8,587 bases of DNA, from contig SKJA01000107.1 of assembly GCA_007116105.1 (NCBI GenBank), positions 1 to 8,587 on the forward strand. Reading direction: 5' to 3'. Shown in pieces: positions 1-5,929 of this stretch (the first letter of the stretch is position 1; each line of letters begins with the position of its first letter). Origin of the DNA: Candidatus Izemoplasma sp. GTDB taxonomy: Bacteria; Bacillota_I; Bacilli_A; Izemoplasmatales; Izemoplasmataceae. The notes under the pieces were generated by a model. It was not told the origin of the DNA and made no database searches. It saw only the letters and a list, made by a program, of their open reading frames with translations. A program made the translations under genes and the position numbers.

Positions 1-661
1 CGCCGTCAACATCTAAACGTGCCGCAAACGGAACGCCCGTATCATTGGCAGGTGCAGAACCGTTGGTGCCTGTGCCCCATGTCCAAATATTCCAGCCTTC
101 GTACTCTTGAGCTGGATCAAAATACACGACCATTAAGGTACCAAAACCATCGAGTAAAGGACCATGAACAGGATCTTGATAAATGACTTCATTCATCCCT
201 TCAATGACGAAGACATGTTTGATGCCATCCTCATTAAAGCCTGTGAATTCGCCTTCTTCATCACGGATGATGATGGCTTTGTTGGCTTTGTCGCCGCCGT
301 CTTCAGGAATTAAACCATCACGATCGTTTTGGCCATTCCCCCAAGCAGCGCTGTAGCGCAAAATGAGACCGATTTCGTCGCCCGCATCGTCATCAATTAA
401 GATGGTGAAGGTGACGCCAAAGTCGCTTGTGCCACTTTGCTCAACAGGGGCCTCAGAACCATTGGTTCCAGTGTTCCAGGTCCAAATGTTGTTATCCGTA
501 TAGTCGCCATCCCAACGAAGGTAATGGACAATGACTTGACGCAGCGTAGACTCAGTTTCTTCAGTAACTTCAGCTTCTTCCGCAAAGACTGGCGTCGCGA
601 GGGAAAACGCGAGCGTCAAGACAAGCGCAAAGCCTGTTAAAAGTTGTAAAACTTTTTTCAT
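1..661 (-). CDS. Secreted starch-binding protein with tandem CBM41/PUD modules, probably the N-terminus of a pullulanase (partial, 3' end outside window)
   Basis: Seen: an open frame of 220 codons starts at ATG 659-661 behind AGGAGG (668-673) and runs off the left edge without a stop. Residues 1-27 form a signal peptide (MKK, hydrophobic core, TPVFA cleavage site), so the protein is exported. An acidic linker follows, then a module starting near residue 43 with VHYLRWDGDY and W60/W62 of NIWTW. A second copy starts near residue 174 (MVVYFDPAQEY, NIWTW at 191-195) and is cut by the window edge. Family knowledge: this aromatic-rich pattern is that of CBM41 (pullulanase-associated PUD) domains, which bind alpha-glucans at the N-terminus of pullulanases and amylopullulanases. 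Inference: the missing C-terminal part is a GH13 debranching enzyme that works outside the cell beside the lipoprotein amylase at 1657-3315. The catalytic domain is not visible, so another CBM41-bearing amylase is possible. It is separated from the amylase run by a terminator and has its own promoter. Confidence 0.82.
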   Translation of the reverse strand, partial: MKKVLQLLTGFALVLTLAFSLATPVFAEEAEVTEETESTLRQVIVHYLRWDGDYTDNNIWTWNTGTNGSEAPVEQSGTSDFGVTFTILIDDDAGDEIGLILRYSAAWGNGQNDRDGLIPEDGGDKANKAIIIRDEEGEFTGFNEDGIKHVFVIEGMNEVIYQDPVHGPLLDGFGTLMVVYFDPAQEYEGWNIWTWGTGTNGSAPANDTGVPFAARLDVDG

Positions 662-667
662 GTAGTT

Positions 668-673
668 CCTCCT
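668..673 (-). promoter_or_regulatory. Ribosome binding site of the CBM41/pullulanase-like gene
   Basis: The minus strand reads AGGAGG six bases before the ATG at 661. This near-perfect Shine-Dalgarno fixes the start codon and suggests high expression. Confidence 0.85.
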
Positions 674-711
674 ATAAAATTTAGTTCATGAAAAAGTACT
701 TATGCTCCTTC

Positions 712-740
712 ATCATATCAAAATGTAAACGTTTTAACAA
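712..740 (-). promoter_or_regulatory. Sigma-A-type promoter of the CBM41/pullulanase-like gene
   Basis: On the minus strand, -35 TTGTTA (735-740) and -10 TATGAT (712-717) are 17 bp apart. Transcription should begin near 705, leaving a leader of about 45 nt before the ATG at 661. It lies downstream of the terminator at 791-823, so the gene should be transcribed independently of the amylase run. The spacer contains a LacI-family-like operator (724-737). The assignment rests on consensus match only. Confidence 0.7.
724..737 (-). promoter_or_regulatory. Probable LacI-family (CcpA/MalR-like) operator inside the pullulanase promoter
   Basis: The plus strand reads TGTAAACGTTTTAA, with an AAACGTTT palindromic core around the central CG typical of LacI-family operators. 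Against the Bacillus cre consensus TGWAANCGNTNWCA, the minus-strand reading TTAAAACGTTTACA has one mismatch, the second base. It fills most of the spacer between -35 and -10, so a bound protein would block RNA polymerase. Inference: carbon-source control of a starch-degrading exoenzyme, by CcpA or a dedicated maltose regulator. Neither regulator gene is in this window. Confidence 0.6.
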
Positions 741-775
741 TAACCCATTCAATAAACCGACTATGTAATGGGTTA
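741..775. repeat. Inverted repeat TAACCCATT / AATGGGTTA upstream of the pullulanase promoter
   Basis: TAACCCATT (741-749) and AATGGGTTA (767-775) are perfect 9-bp inverted copies separated by 17 bp. The element abuts the -35 box at 735-740 on its upstream side, the usual place for an activator or upstream operator. No T-run follows on either strand, so it is unlikely to be a terminator. The binding protein is unknown. Confidence 0.5.
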
Positions 776-790
776 CAGTTTTATGTGGTC

Positions 791-823
791 AAAAAAAAGC
801 GAAATCATAATCGCTGATTTCGC
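791..823 (-). terminator. Rho-independent terminator of the rdgB-yfcE-amylase-DUF1189 run
   Basis: On the minus strand GCGAAATCA (815-823) pairs perfectly with TGATTTCGC (799-807) around a 7-nt loop, followed by eight T (791-798). It begins one base after the DUF1189 stop codon (825-827). Confidence 0.92.
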
Positions 824-824
824 T

Positions 825-1664
825 TCACTGCTTGATTATCTCTAATTTATGACGACGATAGAGAATAAACGCCATCACGGGCGTGATAAAATTGTAAGGG
901 ATTGCACTAAAGGCGCTTAAACCAAAGAATCCAAGCCCTAAATTCACCATCGCGGGAATCGTTGAAGCCATGATAAACAGTCGTAACATGACAAAATATC
1001 CCGGAATGTCACTGTTGGCTAAACGGAACAACATGGCTAATCCGGTCAACCCTAACAACAACAAGACATTTGCAAACATCAAGCCACCGACTAAGTAAAG
1101 CGTCATCGGCAACATCAGAAACGGTCTGACGGAAGCATACAAAGCTTCAAAAAGGACATCATAGGCTTCTTCTGGACTCAGTGCTTGGAGGTCTTCAAAG
1201 GCTAAAAACCCAAACGCCGTATACCCTTGTGCAAAACGATTGCCGGTGCTGGTGAAAAAGGAAAAATACGTTTCTTTAAAGATGAGGGTGTTGGGTTGGT
1301 CATACTGGGTGTCAGCGTCAGGGACGTTGATCAAGACTCGGATGACGGTATCACCATTGAGCACTGACACTTCCGAAACGGTCGTGCTGTCACATTCTAG
1401 ACGTTGGTTGAGAATGGTACAATCCTCAGGCAATGACCTTAACAACGCATCTGTGACATTGTCCCTAGCGTTGATGCCTAAGAGCGTACTCGCTTCACCG
1501 CCCATGTTGTAGATCGAGAAGGTGAGCGGTAAAAACATGATCAGATTCAACATGATGAAATACAGCACAAACGTACGCAATCGACCGCGCGTCAGTTCAT
1601 AGGCCGTGGGCTTGACCAAAAGAGATTCGCGGAAAATCTGGGCGACGCGAACGCGATCACTCAC
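825..1664 (-). CDS. DUF1189 family membrane protein (YvdJ-like, maltodextrin-associated)
   Basis: This 279-residue integral membrane protein has an N-terminal cytoplasmic segment, a first membrane span at about 31-52, a soluble segment at about 55-178, then three hydrophobic spans at about 180-213, 222-245 and 247-268 and a basic tail. The soluble part contains two cysteines (C82, C91) nine residues apart that could form a disulfide if it lies outside the cell. The topology and the lead-in (RESLLVKPTAYELTR) resemble DUF1189 proteins, a family that includes B. subtilis YvdJ of the maltodextrin gene cluster; the biochemical role is not established. The start is GTG (1662-1664), overlapping the amylase stop by 8 bp (GTGAGTGA), with GGAG ten bases upstream, which implies translational coupling to the amylase. 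Inference: it helps extracellular starch or maltodextrin use, for example by assisting a transporter or surface enzyme. It is the last gene before the terminator at 791-823. Confidence 0.8.
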   Translation of the reverse strand: MSDRVRVAQIFRESLLVKPTAYELTRGRLRTFVLYFIMLNLIMFLPLTFSIYNMGGEASTLLGINARDNVTDALLRSLPEDCTILNQRLECDSTTVSEVSVLNGDTVIRVLINVPDADTQYDQPNTLIFKETYFSFFTSTGNRFAQGYTAFGFLAFEDLQALSPEEAYDVLFEALYASVRPFLMLPMTLYLVGGLMFANVLLLLGLTGLAMLFRLANSDIPGYFVMLRLFIMASTIPAMVNLGLGFFGLSAFSAIPYNFITPVMAFILYRRHKLEIIKQ

Positions 1665-3315
1665 CGAAGAAACGCTCCATTGCTTCTGCCGATAGGCGAA
1701 TCATAAGCGTACTTCTAGACGGGATGTCGAGACTATGATTGGTCGGTTCTATCGTTTGGGATGTCCCACTCAAATAAATAATTTCACCCTCAGGTAACCG
1801 TGTCACATTCAACGTCTCAGTCGTCACATTGTGCAACACCAACACCACTTCTTGGAAGGTGCTGTGCTCGAAGATGCGGTAAAATCCTTGAAGTCCCGCG
1901 TGGTTTTCTTCAAACACTTCAAGCGTGCCCAGCCTTAAGGCAGGATGATCTTTGCGTAAGTGTAAGAGCGTGCGATACGCATTGAAAAGCGAATTTGGGT
2001 TCGCTTTTTGCGCCGCGACGGTCGGCACGTTTACGTTGTAAGTATCCACGAAACCAAAACGGTCGAATGTCCACGTCGGTTGTCGTTCATCACCCCATAG
2101 ATAAGGAAGTCGAATGGTGGAATCCCACGTGGGTGCCCGGCCGGATGCTTCACCGCGCATGCCGAGTTCTTCACCATAGTATATAAACGGACTTCCTGGT
2201 ACCGTCAACAACATTTCAGCCGCAAGTCGCAGTTCATCTGGATGAGCGTTTGGACCTAAATTAGGTGACCCTGCAGAGGAGGCTGAAGCAATCCGGTTTT
2301 GATCGTGGTTTCTTAAAAAGGGTGCTTCGATGACCACATCATCCACCGCTTGCGCTTGGCGGTGCCAGCGGGCAACCGTGTCTGCGTAATTCCGATTAAA
2401 TCCCGTGTTGATGGTGTTGACAACTAAATGACCAAAGTCAAAATGGAACACGGAATCCATGCTGCGATAAAACAGGTTATAAATACTGAAAGCATCCCAA
2501 ATTTCGCCAATGATGAAGGTGTTTGGGTGCGCTTCTTTTAAACGAAACTCAAAATATTCAAGCATGAACAGTGTCTCTTCCAACGCTGCCACGCCAGGGT
2601 CGACTTCATTGTGTGCGAGTAAATGAAGGGCTGCGTCGAGGCGGAAGCCACTCACACCTTTTTCAAGCCAAAACAAGCCAATGTCAATCATTTCTTCAAC
2701 CAGTGCGGGATTCGACCAGTTTAGATCGGGCATATAGCCACCGAAATAGCCAACATAAAACTCACCCTCACCCAGTGAATGCCAAATGCTTTGGCCCCAT
2801 GAACCGCGACTGTTCACACGAGGGTCGTTGCGGTCAATGCGCCGGTAGAACTGATCGTATGGCGCAATGCCTGCTTTAAAGTTCTCAAACCAAGGGTGTT
2901 GGTCAGAGGAATGATTGATGACGTAGTCAATGATGACATCAATATCAAGCCGTTGTGCCTCCGCAATAAAGGCTTCAAAATCAGCCATTGTTCCATAGTC
3001 TGGGTTGATGGCTCGAAAGTCTGTTACGTCATACCCATGGTAACTGGGTGAGGGATGAATGGGTAAAAGCCAAAGCCCTTCAATGCCCAACTCAGCTAAA
3101 TGAGGTAATGCTTCTTTTAGGCCGATGAAATCGCCGATGCCATCGCCGTTGCCATCCGCAAAACTACGCACAAGAATTTGATAGTAATTGCGATGATTGG
3201 GAAACAGCGTTAAAAAATCATAGCCTTCATCGATAGGTTCTTCCACCTCACGCGTGCAAGCACTTAAGGTGAAAAACGCCACCAATAAGATCAGTACAAG
3301 ATATGTTTTTTTCAT
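1657..3315 (-). CDS. Lipoprotein GH13 alpha-amylase / neopullulanase-like glycoside hydrolase (GH13_36-like)
   Basis: This 552-residue enzyme hydrolyses alpha-glucosidic bonds in starch or maltodextrins at the outer face of the membrane. Residues 1-20 are a lipoprotein signal peptide with lipobox LSAC and lipidated C20. The catalytic TIM barrel starts near residue 40. A calcium-loop motif DGNGDGIGD lies at 54-62. The four GH13 regions are intact: DYVINH (130-135), GFRLD with nucleophile D227, GEIWD with acid/base E271, and NHD at 337-339 with transition-state stabiliser D339. MPDLN at 195-199 is the region-V signature of the group between oligo-1,6-glucosidases and neopullulanases (GH13_36, which includes Halothermothrix orenii AmyA). 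A beta-rich C-terminal domain follows from about 465. The start is set by AAGGAG (3323-3328), which lies inside the last codons of the upstream yfcE-like gene; the two genes are 1 bp apart. Exact specificity (alpha-amylase or neopullulanase) cannot be read from sequence. Confidence 0.93.
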   Translation of the reverse strand: MKKTYLVLILLVAFFTLSACTREVEEPIDEGYDFLTLFPNHRNYYQILVRSFADGNGDGIGDFIGLKEALPHLAELGIEGLWLLPIHPSPSYHGYDVTDFRAINPDYGTMADFEAFIAEAQRLDIDVIIDYVINHSSDQHPWFENFKAGIAPYDQFYRRIDRNDPRVNSRGSWGQSIWHSLGEGEFYVGYFGGYMPDLNWSNPALVEEMIDIGLFWLEKGVSGFRLDAALHLLAHNEVDPGVAALEETLFMLEYFEFRLKEAHPNTFIIGEIWDAFSIYNLFYRSMDSVFHFDFGHLVVNTINTGFNRNYADTVARWHRQAQAVDDVVIEAPFLRNHDQNRIASASSAGSPNLGPNAHPDELRLAAEMLLTVPGSPFIYYGEELGMRGEASGRAPTWDSTIRLPYLWGDERQPTWTFDRFGFVDTYNVNVPTVAAQKANPNSLFNAYRTLLHLRKDHPALRLGTLEVFEENHAGLQGFYRIFEHSTFQEVVLVLHNVTTETLNVTRLPEGEIIYLSGTSQTIEPTNHSLDIPSRSTLMIRLSAEAMERFFGE

Positions 3316-3316
3316 G

Positions 3317-3829
3317 TTATTGCTCCTTCAAGGAATGCTTAACTTTACCCAAGACTTCATGGGTGAGTGCATCATACCAGGTGATGGTATAAAGCGACTG
3401 TTCAAGTGTTAAGAGGGCATAACTGGCTGGAAGTGCGCCTCTTGAGCGACTGATGGCACCGGGGTTGACGATGATGCCCACATCGGTTGGGGTATGTCTT
3501 GCAACATGCGTATGACCGTGGATGACAAAGTGAGCTTGATGTTTTTTTAACAACTTCACCAGCCCATGATCACCGTGGTGAACACGGTGTTCATGACCAT
3601 GCACCATCACGAGTTTCATTTTCTCTACCGTCAAAACGATCTGTGCCTCACCCGCATCCATGAAGGCATTCCCATACACGGCCATCACATCGTGCTGAAT
3701 TAAAAGTGACGCTTCAAGCTCGGAATCGCCGGCACTTAGACGGTAGTCAACGTCTGGATGTTCTTTTACAATACGTTCAAAGCGCTCTTGGTAGCCGTGA
3801 ATGTCACTCATAAGTAAAAGTTTTTTCAT
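3317..3829 (-). CDS. YfcE/YsnB-type metallophosphoesterase (calcineurin-like)
   Basis: This 170-residue protein covers a full-length MPP family member of the YfcE/MJ0936 class, small cytoplasmic phosphodiesterases using two metal ions. Metal-ligand motifs appear in order: SDIHG (D9, H11), GD (D35), GN (N54), VHGH (H77) and HGHTH (H104, H106), followed by NPGAISRSRG at 122-131, the family's NPGS-like motif. The GNCD motif usual in this class is altered to GNAFMD, so the residue after N54 is Ala rather than Cys; the ligand Asn is kept. The start ATG overlaps the rdgB stop as ATGA (3826-3829), so translation is coupled. The pair matches the ysnA-ysnB order in B. subtilis. The physiological substrate is unknown for most of this family. 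Confidence 0.88.
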   Translation of the reverse strand: MKKLLLMSDIHGYQERFERIVKEHPDVDYRLSAGDSELEASLLIQHDVMAVYGNAFMDAGEAQIVLTVEKMKLVMVHGHEHRVHHGDHGLVKLLKKHQAHFVIHGHTHVARHTPTDVGIIVNPGAISRSRGALPASYALLTLEQSLYTITWYDALTHEVLGKVKHSLKEQ

Positions 3830-4407
3830 TGGCTTTCACGCAAATATTTTAACATTTTTTTCAGTGCTTTCTGACGGTGCGAAAGTGTGTGTTTGACGTC
3901 TTGACCCAACTGTGCAAAAGTCTCTAAATAAGGTAAAGGAATAAAAATCGGGTCATAGCCAAAGCCTTCTGTTCCCATAGCTTCGGTATGAATGCGACCT
4001 AAGCATGTGCCCTCAAAAGTGGTCACTTTACCACTCGGTTCACGTAAGGCAATGACGGCTTTAAACGACGCCCGCCGATCGGTCTCGTGTTGCATAAGAG
4101 TCAACACTTTCTCGAGATTGTCCTTGTCTTTCCCACTCGCACTAAAGCGCGCTGAATACACCCCTGGCGCACCATTTAAGGCACTCACTTCAAGACCTGA
4201 ATCTTCTGCAATATAATAGGTGTGGGGGTGATGTTTCACTTGGTGTAGCTTTTGAAGGGCATTCGCTTCAAACGATTCACCGGTTTCTTCTAACACACCT
4301 TGAAAATGGAGTGATAAAGGTTCAAGCTCAAAAAGCTCGTCTTGAAGCAAGCGTTGGTATTCATAATATTTATGTTGATTGTAACTGACTAAAACCAATC
4401 GTTTCAT
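3826..4407 (-). CDS. rdgB: RdgB/HAM1 family dITP/XTP pyrophosphatase
   Basis: This 193-residue cytoplasmic house-cleaning enzyme hydrolyses non-canonical purine triphosphates (dITP, XTP, ITP) to the monophosphate and pyrophosphate, keeping them out of DNA and RNA. The length is normal. Visible motifs: N-terminal SYNQHKYYE (the SxNxxKxxE pattern, K13 and E16), AEDSGLEV at 67-74 with metal/catalytic D69, GAPGVYSARF at 79-88, GFGYDPIF at 148-155, and SHRQKAL at 176-182. It is the first gene of the run that continues into yfcE, the amylase and DUF1189. A terminator hairpin ends 14 bp upstream of its start, and only a weak AGGGA precedes the ATG, so expression may be low or controlled. No promoter fits between the hairpin and the start. 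Confidence 0.93.
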   Translation of the reverse strand: MKRLVLVSYNQHKYYEYQRLLQDELFELEPLSLHFQGVLEETGESFEANALQKLHQVKHHPHTYYIAEDSGLEVSALNGAPGVYSARFSASGKDKDNLEKVLTLMQHETDRRASFKAVIALREPSGKVTTFEGTCLGRIHTEAMGTEGFGYDPIFIPLPYLETFAQLGQDVKHTLSHRQKALKKMLKYLRESQ

Positions 4408-4421
4408 GACGTTCCCCTATC

Positions 4422-4444
4422 AAAAAAAGCCTTCGGGTGAAGGC
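4422..4444 (-). terminator. Rho-independent terminator of ktrA, placed immediately before rdgB
   Basis: On the minus strand GCCTTC (4439-4444) pairs with GAAGGC (4429-4434) around a 4-nt loop, followed by seven T (4422-4428). The hairpin starts at the base after the ktrA stop codon (4445-4447), and the T-run ends 14 bp before the rdgB ATG. Confidence 0.88.
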
Positions 4445-5104
4445 CTATTTTTCACACCATAAACTAAATTTTTGGAGATCTTTATTGGTCCCAATCAAGA
4501 TGATGTGGTCGCCAGCCTCAAACGTCGTTGTCGGCGTGGGAATGATGATGTCTTGACCACGTTTAATGGCGACTAAGTTAATGTTGTGTTTTTGACGTAA
4601 ATCCAAGTTTACAACGGTAGAACCTACCACTTTTTCAACCACTTCCACTTCAATGAAGCTGTGATTCTCACTGAGGTCATAAAACTCAAAAATGTTGTTG
4701 CCCATCATGCGATGAGCCAAGCGGCGACCCGTCAGTCTTTCTGGTTGCACGACTTCATCGGCCCCAATGCGCATGACGACTTTTTCGTGGTAAGTGTTTT
4801 GAACTTTCACGGTGACTTTAGGAACCCCGAGTTCTTTTAAAATCATCGTCGTTAAAATGCTGTCTTGAATGCTGTGACCGATCGCAACCACCACGTGATC
4901 GATGGCGTTGATGCCAATGTCACGTAAGGCGTTTTCATCGGTGGTGTCAAGCACCATCGCATGTGAAGCCAATTTGGACATTTTTTGGAGCTGGGTGTCA
5001 TCTTTATCTATGACTAACACGTCGTAATCATTTTTAATCAGTTCTTCTACCACACTTTGGCCAAATCGTCCAAGACCAATCACTGCGAATGTTTTCTTTG
5101 CCAT
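4445..5104 (-). CDS. ktrA: KtrA/TrkA-type potassium uptake regulatory subunit (RCK_N + RCK_C)
   Basis: This 219-residue cytoplasmic gating ring subunit binds nucleotide and controls a KtrB-type potassium channel. The RCK_N Rossmann domain (about 4-125) carries GLGRFG (10-15) and an acidic D33 at the end of beta-2, the usual nucleotide-ribose ligand. The RCK_C domain (about 137-219) is the known c-di-AMP-binding site in Gram-positive KtrA/KtrC. Start choice: the frame opens further upstream to 5197, but those 31 codons cover the promoter region, while ATG 5102-5104 has AGAAGG five to seven bases upstream and gives the family start MAKKTFAVIGLG. No channel subunit lies in the window, so its KtrB partner is elsewhere, as for B. 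subtilis ktrC. The gene is apparently transcribed alone, between the promoter at 5145-5172 and the terminator at 4422-4444. The choice between symbols ktrA and ktrC is not decidable here. Confidence 0.9.
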   Translation of the reverse strand: MAKKTFAVIGLGRFGQSVVEELIKNDYDVLVIDKDDTQLQKMSKLASHAMVLDTTDENALRDIGINAIDHVVVAIGHSIQDSILTTMILKELGVPKVTVKVQNTYHEKVVMRIGADEVVQPERLTGRRLAHRMMGNNIFEFYDLSENHSFIEVEVVEKVVGSTVVNLDLRQKHNINLVAIKRGQDIIIPTPTTTFEAGDHIILIGTNKDLQKFSLWCEK

Positions 5105-5109
5105 GGAGG

Positions 5110-5117
5110 CACCTTCT
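5110..5117 (-). promoter_or_regulatory. Ribosome binding site that sets the ktrA start
   Basis: The minus strand reads AGAAGGTG five bases before ATG 5104. No comparable site precedes the in-frame upstream ATG at 5197, so the shorter protein is chosen. Confidence 0.75.
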
Positions 5118-5119
5118 TT

Positions 5120-5146
5120 TTGATAAGATAAAAAGTCTGCTATAAT
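5120..5146 (+). promoter_or_regulatory. Extended -10 promoter of the CPBP protease gene
   Basis: The plus strand carries a perfect TATAAT (5141-5146) preceded by TGC, an extended -10 element, with TTGATA (5120-5125) 15 bp upstream as a possible -35. The spacing is short, but an extended -10 tolerates a weak -35. Transcription should begin near 5153, leaving about 48 nt of leader. The -10 box overlaps that of the divergent ktrA promoter. Confidence 0.65.
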
Positions 5147-5172
5147 GATACCATACCGTCCAAGATTGTCAA
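5145..5172 (-). promoter_or_regulatory. Promoter of ktrA
   Basis: On the minus strand a perfect -35 TTGACA (5167-5172) is followed after 16 bp by TATCAT (5145-5150), one mismatch from consensus. The leader to ATG 5104 is only about 35 nt, too short for a ydaO/c-di-AMP riboswitch. Confidence 0.65.
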
Positions 5173-5200
5173 TCATTGCCCCCTTGAAAGGAGCCACAAC

Positions 5201-5929
5201 ATGACCTTCAAAAACTGGACCATGGCACTTAAAATTGTCTTGGTTTTCACACTTTCAATCCCCATCGTCTTAGCACTTCAATGGGTCTTAATCCGTTTTG
5301 TTCTACCGCCACTGGATGAGGATGGTTTATGGGCCTTCGCGGCGTGGTCAAACTTGGTTTGGTTTGCGGTTTTAACGATCGCCATCAATGCCCTGGGATG
5401 GATTTACTTAGCTCGCAATCAATGGCCTTATTTCATCTTACATTTGCGTCGCCATAGCTTACTGATTTTTTTAGGCATCTTTTTATTGATTGTCTTCAAT
5501 CTTTTAAGTGCTCAGTTCCTACAAGCCATGGGGCTTGAAGTCGGAGGAGCGAATCAAGACGCCATCATTCAAATGGCCAACGCAAGTCTTTCAACACGTA
5601 TGGCCTTGTTGGTGGCCGCTGGCTTTTTAGCGCCATTTGTTGAAGAAATGGTGTTTCGTAAAAGTCTCATTGACCTCTTGTCGAAGCGTTTTGGTGTCGT
5701 CATCGCCATTGCATCCAGCAGTCTTTTGTTTGGGTTTCTTCATGTCATCCTTGATTTAAGTCAGTTTTACATGATCATCCCATATGTGGTGTCCGGACTG
5801 GTGTTAACTTTTATCTATTTCTTTAGCAACAAAAACATCTTCGTGCCCATCATGGTGCACGCAAGCTACAACCTAATGGGTTTATTAATTCTAATTTTAC
5901 CGCTTCAAGAGCGCTTTAGTGGTATTTAA
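5201..5929 (+). CDS. CPBP family intramembrane glutamic endopeptidase (Abi/Rce1-like)
   Basis: This 242-residue polytopic membrane protein has hydrophobic spans at about 10-34, 48-71, 86-110, 135-150, 165-181, 190-208 and 215-236. The three hallmark motifs of CPBP (Rce1/Abi) proteases are present: EExxxR (E148, E149, R153), FxxxH (F177, H181) and HxxxN (H220, N224). Family members cleave within the membrane; some bacterial ones serve in bacteriocin self-immunity, but most have unknown substrates and no bacteriocin genes lie nearby. The start ATG is fixed by AAAGGAG at 5187-5193. It is the only plus-strand gene here, diverging from ktrA. Its last 33 bp overlap the end of the convergent ankyrin gene. 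No terminator follows directly; the first good plus-strand terminator lies at 6151-6182, inside that gene. Family assignment is firm, function is not. Confidence 0.9.
   Translation: MTFKNWTMALKIVLVFTLSIPIVLALQWVLIRFVLPPLDEDGLWAFAAWSNLVWFAVLTIAINALGWIYLARNQWPYFILHLRRHSLLIFLGIFLLIVFNLLSAQFLQAMGLEVGGANQDAIIQMANASLSTRMALLVAAGFLAPFVEEMVFRKSLIDLLSKRFGVVIAIASSSLLFGFLHVILDLSQFYMIIPYVVSGLVLTFIYFFSNKNIFVPIMVHASYNLMGLLILILPLQERFSGI

Noticed and set aside
397..585. Minus-strand 62-codon frame and its plus-strand mirror (437-640) within the CBM41 gene
   Set aside because: Both are out-of-frame readings of the signal-peptide-bearing CBM41 gene, which explains the region fully.
685..717. Ten-codon upstream open frame (MKEHKYFFMN) before the pullulanase gene, a possible leader peptide
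   Set aside because: Its ATG lies at the -10 box, upstream of the expected transcription start, so it would not be in the mRNA.
2571..2879. 102-codon plus-strand open frame opposite the amylase
   Set aside because: It is fully antisense to conserved GH13 codons, has a low-complexity translation without a recognisable domain and no ribosome binding site.
3579..3593. TGAACAC-G-GTGTTCA palindrome in the yfcE-like gene
   Set aside because: It is short, has no T-run or promoter beside it, and encodes part of the metal-binding His-rich motif; chance is sufficient.
5105..5197. 31-codon N-terminal extension of ktrA from an upstream ATG
   Set aside because: It lacks a ribosome binding site, overlaps both promoters, and the family start MAKKTFAVIGLG has a good site upstream.
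5201..5929. CPBP protease as an abortive-infection or bacteriocin-immunity gene in a defence island
   Set aside because: The family name Abi suggests this, but no bacteriocin, toxin or other defence gene is nearby and the neighbours are housekeeping genes.
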